Shown piece after piece: positions 22,850-26,112 of a DNA stretch of 26,112 nucleotides. A program made the translations under genes and the position numbers. How positions within the stretch are numbered: position 1 is the stretch's first letter; each line of letters begins with the position of its first letter. Below the pieces are notes generated by a model, which saw nothing but the letters and a program-made list of their open reading frames with translations, searched no databases and was not told where the DNA came from. This DNA is from Flavobacteriaceae bacterium (lineage in GTDB: Bacteria; Bacteroidota; Bacteroidia; Flavobacteriales; Flavobacteriaceae): the NCBI GenBank assembly GCA_002702745.1, contig PABM01000019.1, positions 12,275-38,386 on the forward strand. The letters are read 5' to 3'.

Positions 22850-23823
22850 TCCAATAACAAATTACATCCCCTCAGATCACTATTATCAATTCTTCCAAGA
22901 ATTTCAAATTCATTTTTTTCATTAGTTTTCCCCAAGTCTTCAGTTGCAATAAAACTGCAAGAATATAAATTGGCCAAATCGATAATATTTATACCACCAC
23001 TATTTTTGTTAAATTTTAGATTCAGCGGATCATTAATATCTCTAATGATGACTTTCATCCAATTGGGGGTTTTAAAAATTCCGTCTCTTTTAGAATAGGC
23101 TTGAGATAATATTTCGGTCATTCCATATTCGCTATGTATATGATCCAGGCCAAATCCCTCTTTTAGTTTTTTATGTAATTCATTTTTTATCATTTCTTTT
23201 CTTTTACCCTTCATTCCACCTGTTTCGATAACAACTGTATGGTTTAAATTAAATTTAAAAAACTCAATTAAATCTAGAAGAGCATATGAAACTCCTATCA
23301 AGATTGTTTTTTGTTCATTTTTTTCAAGCTCTAAAATAGTTTCTTTTAGCTCATTCATCTGATTAAGATAAAATCTACTTTTCAAATTTTGTGATTTCAC
23401 AATCATTTTATTTGTCATGTAGATTAATGATGAATTATTCCGCTCTAGATAAGATGGTAAAAGAGCTAAAATGGTATAATCTTTAATATCTCCATAAAAA
23501 ATTTCAAAACTCTTTTCAAAACTTCTTTCGTATAAATTTAAATCTACAACATGATGTTTACTTAACAAACTCCCCGTTGTTCCACTACTTGTAAAAATTT
23601 TTTGAGTTTTATGAGAGTTGATTTTAACTATATGATTTTTAAAAAAACTAATGGGCAAAAAGGGTATATCTTCTATTTTATTGACGCATGAGGGATCTTT
23701 TTTGATTAGTTTACAAAATGAATTGTAAATAATATTATTTTCATATTGAAAAAAGAAAATTTCAAGAGCCTTGTTCTTAAAATCTAAGTCTGATTTTATT
23801 TCAAAAATTGAATTGGAATCCAT
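22846..23823 (-). CDS. LuxE-like acyl-protein synthetase / acyltransferase
   Basis: 325 residues. The TSSGTTGS loop (78-85) is the adenylate-forming nucleotide loop. ALLPSYLERNNSSLIYM, ILIGVSYALLDLIEF, ETGGMKGKR and HSEYGMTEILSQAY are the order seen in LuxE-type acyl-protein synthetases, which activate a fatty acid as an acyl-adenylate. No other lux gene is near, and this branch is common in Flavobacteriia without light production, where its acyl acceptor is unknown. It stops on the same TTAA as tyrS. Upstream is the terminator of the T9SS cargo gene, so it has its own promoter, which I could not locate with confidence. Confidence 0.88.
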   Translation of the reverse strand: MDSNSIFEIKSDLDFKNKALEIFFFQYENNIIYNSFCKLIKKDPSCVNKIEDIPFLPISFFKNHIVKINSHKTQKIFTSSGTTGSLLSKHHVVDLNLYERSFEKSFEIFYGDIKDYTILALLPSYLERNNSSLIYMTNKMIVKSQNLKSRFYLNQMNELKETILELEKNEQKTILIGVSYALLDLIEFFKFNLNHTVVIETGGMKGKRKEMIKNELHKKLKEGFGLDHIHSEYGMTEILSQAYSKRDGIFKTPNWMKVIIRDINDPLNLKFNKNSGGINIIDLANLYSCSFIATEDLGKTNEKNEFEILGRIDNSDLRGCNLLLD

Positions 23824-23860
23824 TTAAATTCTTTAAATATATTGTAAAAGTATATCAATT

Positions 23861-23889
23861 TAAAAGAGCGTCTACTATGTAAACGCTCT
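23861..23889 (-). terminator. Terminator of the secreted lamin-tail gene
   Basis: On the minus strand a 7-bp stem (AGAGCGT at 23889-23883, ACGCTCT at 23871-23865) with an 11-base loop is followed by TTTT. It lies 22 bases after the stop of the T9SS cargo gene and 41 bases before the start of the LuxE-like gene. The GC-rich stem is conspicuous in this AT-rich region. Confidence 0.75.
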
Positions 23890-23910
23890 CAAAAAATTAA
23901 AACAATCAGG

Positions 23911-25986
23911 TTACTTGATAATAAGCTTTTTAATCTCCGATTTGTTATTTTGTGTTATCTTTACAATATATATCCCCGCTTTTAAATCATTTAAATTTAA
24001 AATGTTGTTATTAATAGTTGAACTTATAACTAGTTTTCCAAGTATATCATAAACCTCAGCATAAATTAAACCATTTTGGTTTGCTGAAACATTAACAAAA
24101 CCAGAACTAGTTGGGTTGGGAAATAGTTCTATGCCAAAATTAATGTCTGAAAATTGGTTTGACGAGAGTGTTTCACTAAAAGCCTGTGTAATTGATAAAT
24201 TATCTACAAGTATAGATTCATTAATTGCAGAATCAGATTGTCTGAGTCCAAATTGGGTAATGGAAGTTCCAGGATCATCTTCGTCGCTACCAATAATTGA
24301 TTCGTCGTTTTCTGAACCTGCATCAATCCATAACTCAGCTATATTTTCACTTTGATCATATTTAACAGTGGCTCTGTATGTGGTATCAAAACTCAAGTCA
24401 TATGGCCAAGTAGCATCAGCCTCATTTCCGGTTGATGAGATACCAACAGTAAAATCACCTTGACCATTAGCTGGGACTATATCAATTTTTGCTCTATAAG
24501 AGAACCCATCGTCTTTAAACATTGCAAAATATTCAGAATCATTTCCTACAAAAGTTACTCCAGGATTATTAACCGAAAAGTCAAAAGCATAGTATATTAT
24601 TCCTTCAACTGCTTGAAAAGACACGCCTGCATCCTCAGATGGATCTCCATGTTCAACCAAGGCTTGTCCATTAGTAACCAGTAAATCCCCTTCAGTACCA
24701 GAAAAATTATTCCAATTTAAAGACGCTGTCAGGGAACCATCAGCGTAATCAAAAGAATCATTATAGGGAAGAGATAATAATGGAACGCAGTTGGGACTGT
24801 TTATTGTTCTAGTAAAGTCACATGAGCTATTAGTAGATTCACCTAAAAATGTTACAATAAAATCTGTATTTTCTGTTACGCCACTTATCAATATTATACC
24901 TTCAGCGACATTAGACGGATCATCACCCGAAATTGTACCAATGCCTCCGGTGTCAATAGTATAATTTGTGGTCCCACCTCCCGTGAATTCTAAAGCTGTA
25001 GTGTAGGTATCGGAATCATCATGTGTATTTGTATCACAAGTTGATGTAATAGTATTTATACTTAAATCACATGGATAACTAACGGAAAAATTTATTGTTT
25101 GGTTTACAGCTGGATTTATCGGTTGATGACTTTCATCTACTAATTCCATATATAATGAATAAGTTTCCCCTTCTATAACATCAATTGTTTCATTTTCTAG
25201 ATTATACTTCATTGCTTGATTTTGGCCATTAATACTCCAGTGAATATGACCATCAGATCCAGAACCTTCTTCACCAACATTGAAGTTATCGACTGAAATT
25301 GAAATAGTAATAGAGGTTGTGCCAGACTCAAATTCCTGGTTATTAAACGGAGATAATATTGTTAGCGCTGGACCCGCAACACATCCTTCAAATGAGCCAA
25401 CTGTATCCCATCCAGAATTTTGACCAGTTACTATCCACTCAGAATCATTTTCGTTTGTTCCAAATGATGCTAGTGGAATAGGATTTGGATCACAAATTGA
25501 ACTTTTTCTTGTAAGAGTATGCTCCTTAGTACCATTAGAAATCCCAGCGACTTCCCATCCACTTCCTGGATCACCAAGCATATCTCCGATTATATCAATT
25601 ATAGTGTAGTTAGAAGCAGTAGCGCCAGCAACAGTTAATGCAAAAGCATCATCACCATTACTTAAGTACGTAAAAGTCTGATCCGAAGCAATAGACGGGT
25701 CTGCACTAGGATGAGTAATTACATAAACACCCCCATTTAAAATAATAGTTCCAGGTTCGAAGGTGATATTATCAGGGTAATCAAATTGATTATCTTCATC
25801 ACATCCATTTGAACAAGATGAAACTGAATAAGCAGAAAGATCAACATCTTGACCTGTACCGTTATATATTTCAAGAAATTTGTTGTTACTGCTGCCCTCC
25901 CCATATTTAGAAAACATTAAATCTGATGTTTGGCTAAAAATAAAAAGCGGAAATAAAAAAAATATTGATAAGTAGTTTGTTTTCAT
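23911..25986 (-). CDS. Secreted lamin-tail-domain protein with type IX secretion signal
   Basis: 691 residues. Signal peptide at about 1-18. A lamin-tail domain at about 20-200 (MFSKYGEGSSNNKFLEIYNGTG, WEVAGISNGTKEHTLTRK). An Ig-like module at about 205-305 with the DGHIHWSINGQ motif (245-255). A Cys-containing repeat-like region at about 306-400. A concanavalin/LamG-like domain at about 405-602 (PYNDSFDYADGSL, VDNLSI). A C-terminal type A T9SS sorting domain at about 617-691 (LFPNPTSSGFVNV, VYDILGKLV, LKAGIYIVKI, KKLIIK). It is predicted to be exported by the Por system and anchored or released at the surface. No catalytic motif is visible, so a binding, adhesion or scaffolding role is possible. 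Followed by a terminator, with no partner genes. Confidence 0.92.
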   Translation of the reverse strand: MKTNYLSIFFLFPLFIFSQTSDLMFSKYGEGSSNNKFLEIYNGTGQDVDLSAYSVSSCSNGCDEDNQFDYPDNITFEPGTIILNGGVYVITHPSADPSIASDQTFTYLSNGDDAFALTVAGATASNYTIIDIIGDMLGDPGSGWEVAGISNGTKEHTLTRKSSICDPNPIPLASFGTNENDSEWIVTGQNSGWDTVGSFEGCVAGPALTILSPFNNQEFESGTTSITISISVDNFNVGEEGSGSDGHIHWSINGQNQAMKYNLENETIDVIEGETYSLYMELVDESHQPINPAVNQTINFSVSYPCDLSINTITSTCDTNTHDDSDTYTTALEFTGGGTTNYTIDTGGIGTISGDDPSNVAEGIILISGVTENTDFIVTFLGESTNSSCDFTRTINSPNCVPLLSLPYNDSFDYADGSLTASLNWNNFSGTEGDLLVTNGQALVEHGDPSEDAGVSFQAVEGIIYYAFDFSVNNPGVTFVGNDSEYFAMFKDDGFSYRAKIDIVPANGQGDFTVGISSTGNEADATWPYDLSFDTTYRATVKYDQSENIAELWIDAGSENDESIIGSDEDDPGTSITQFGLRQSDSAINESILVDNLSITQAFSETLSSNQFSDINFGIELFPNPTSSGFVNVSANQNGLIYAEVYDILGKLVISSTINNNILNLNDLKAGIYIVKITQNNKSEIKKLIIK

Positions 25987-26067
25987 AATTAGTATTTAAT
26001 TATAATCATTGTATTTTTCATAAATTATTTTAATTAAATTTATAAAAAATAATACTAAGTTACGGTT

Positions 26068-26112
26068 TTGGAAAAGTTTAAAGTTCTATTAGTTGATGAT
26101 GAGCCTGATATT
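26068..26112 (+). CDS. Response regulator, N-terminal 15 residues only (3' end outside window)
   Basis: From TTG at 26068 the frame reads MEKFKVLLVDDEPDI, the canonical start of a receiver domain: first beta strand, then the acidic DDE that binds magnesium next to the phospho-acceptor. It runs off the window in frame. An in-frame stop (TAA at 26056-26058) and no ATG between make the TTG the likely start. It is divergent from the T9SS cargo gene. The output domain is not visible; an OmpR/PhoB-type regulator is a guess from the opening. Confidence 0.8.
   Translation, partial: MEKFKVLLVDDEPDI

Noticed and set aside
24116..24684. Two plus-strand frames (79 and 74 codons) opposite the T9SS cargo gene
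   Set aside because: Antisense shadows of a gene with clear domains and a sorting signal.
1..26112. Mobile element, phage, CRISPR, tRNA or defence island
   Set aside because: I saw no transposase, integrase, terminal repeats, spaced direct repeats or tRNA cloverleaf; gene content is ordinary chromosomal.

Overview
The window looks like a chromosomal segment of a marine-type member of the Bacteroidetes, most likely Flavobacteriaceae. Four things point there. The DNA is strongly AT-rich, by eye about 30% GC. Promoter -7 boxes follow the Bacteroidetes TAnnTTTG pattern. There are lineage-typical families: TonB-dependent receptors, a type IX secretion C-terminal signal, and DUF3098, DUF3127, DUF4271, DUF4296 and DUF3784. 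Several conserved flavobacterial gene neighbourhoods are present. Intergenic space is minimal: no gap exceeds about 160 bases, and convergent genes often overlap at their stop codons. I see no mobile element, CRISPR array, tRNA or rRNA.

Layout. (1) 1-4163: the 3' part of a TonB-dependent receptor; a TPP riboswitch with its promoter and a possible start-site-occluding hairpin; a second, complete TonB-dependent receptor that the riboswitch marks as a thiamin(-precursor) transporter; then a convergent small lipoprotein with a degenerate Rieske-like fold. (2) 4200-6270: greA, with a terminator-like hairpin right at the start of its leader, followed without a gap by a HIT-family protein; a convergent orphan sensor histidine kinase. 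(3) 6379-8379: a DUF3127 OB-fold protein with an SSB-like acidic tail, followed after 3 bp by an unusual polyphosphate kinase 2 made of two class-I-like domains in tandem. (4) 8382-10951, minus strand: the conserved operon ftsX-DUF3098-uppP-truB (cell division, membrane, lipid-carrier recycling, tRNA modification). (5) 11067-14051: leuS, then a translationally overlapping DUF3784-like membrane gene broken by a one-base shift in a T6 run. (6) 14079-15876, minus strand: a saccharopine dehydrogenase-like enzyme and an Lrp/AsnC regulator, followed by divergent pckA. (7) 17589-18967, minus strand: hemD and DUF4271. (8) 19027-22849: a run of polyprenol-phosphate glycosyltransferase, dihydroorotase, DUF4296 lipoprotein and tyrS. 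(9) 22846-25986, minus strand: a LuxE-like acyl-protein synthetase, and a secreted lamin-tail/T9SS cargo protein with a terminator behind it. (10) 26068-26112: the first 15 codons of a response regulator that runs off the window.

Most of the window is housekeeping. The parts I find worth a second look are the thiamin riboswitch and receptor with its putative translational expression platform, the greA leader hairpin, the tandem class-I-type PPK2 cotranscribed with an SSB-tailed protein, the frameshifted DUF3784 gene, and the inverted repeats between ftsX and leuS. I do not see a clear multi-gene system of a new kind. Function calls rest on recognising families from translated sequence; no database search was run.
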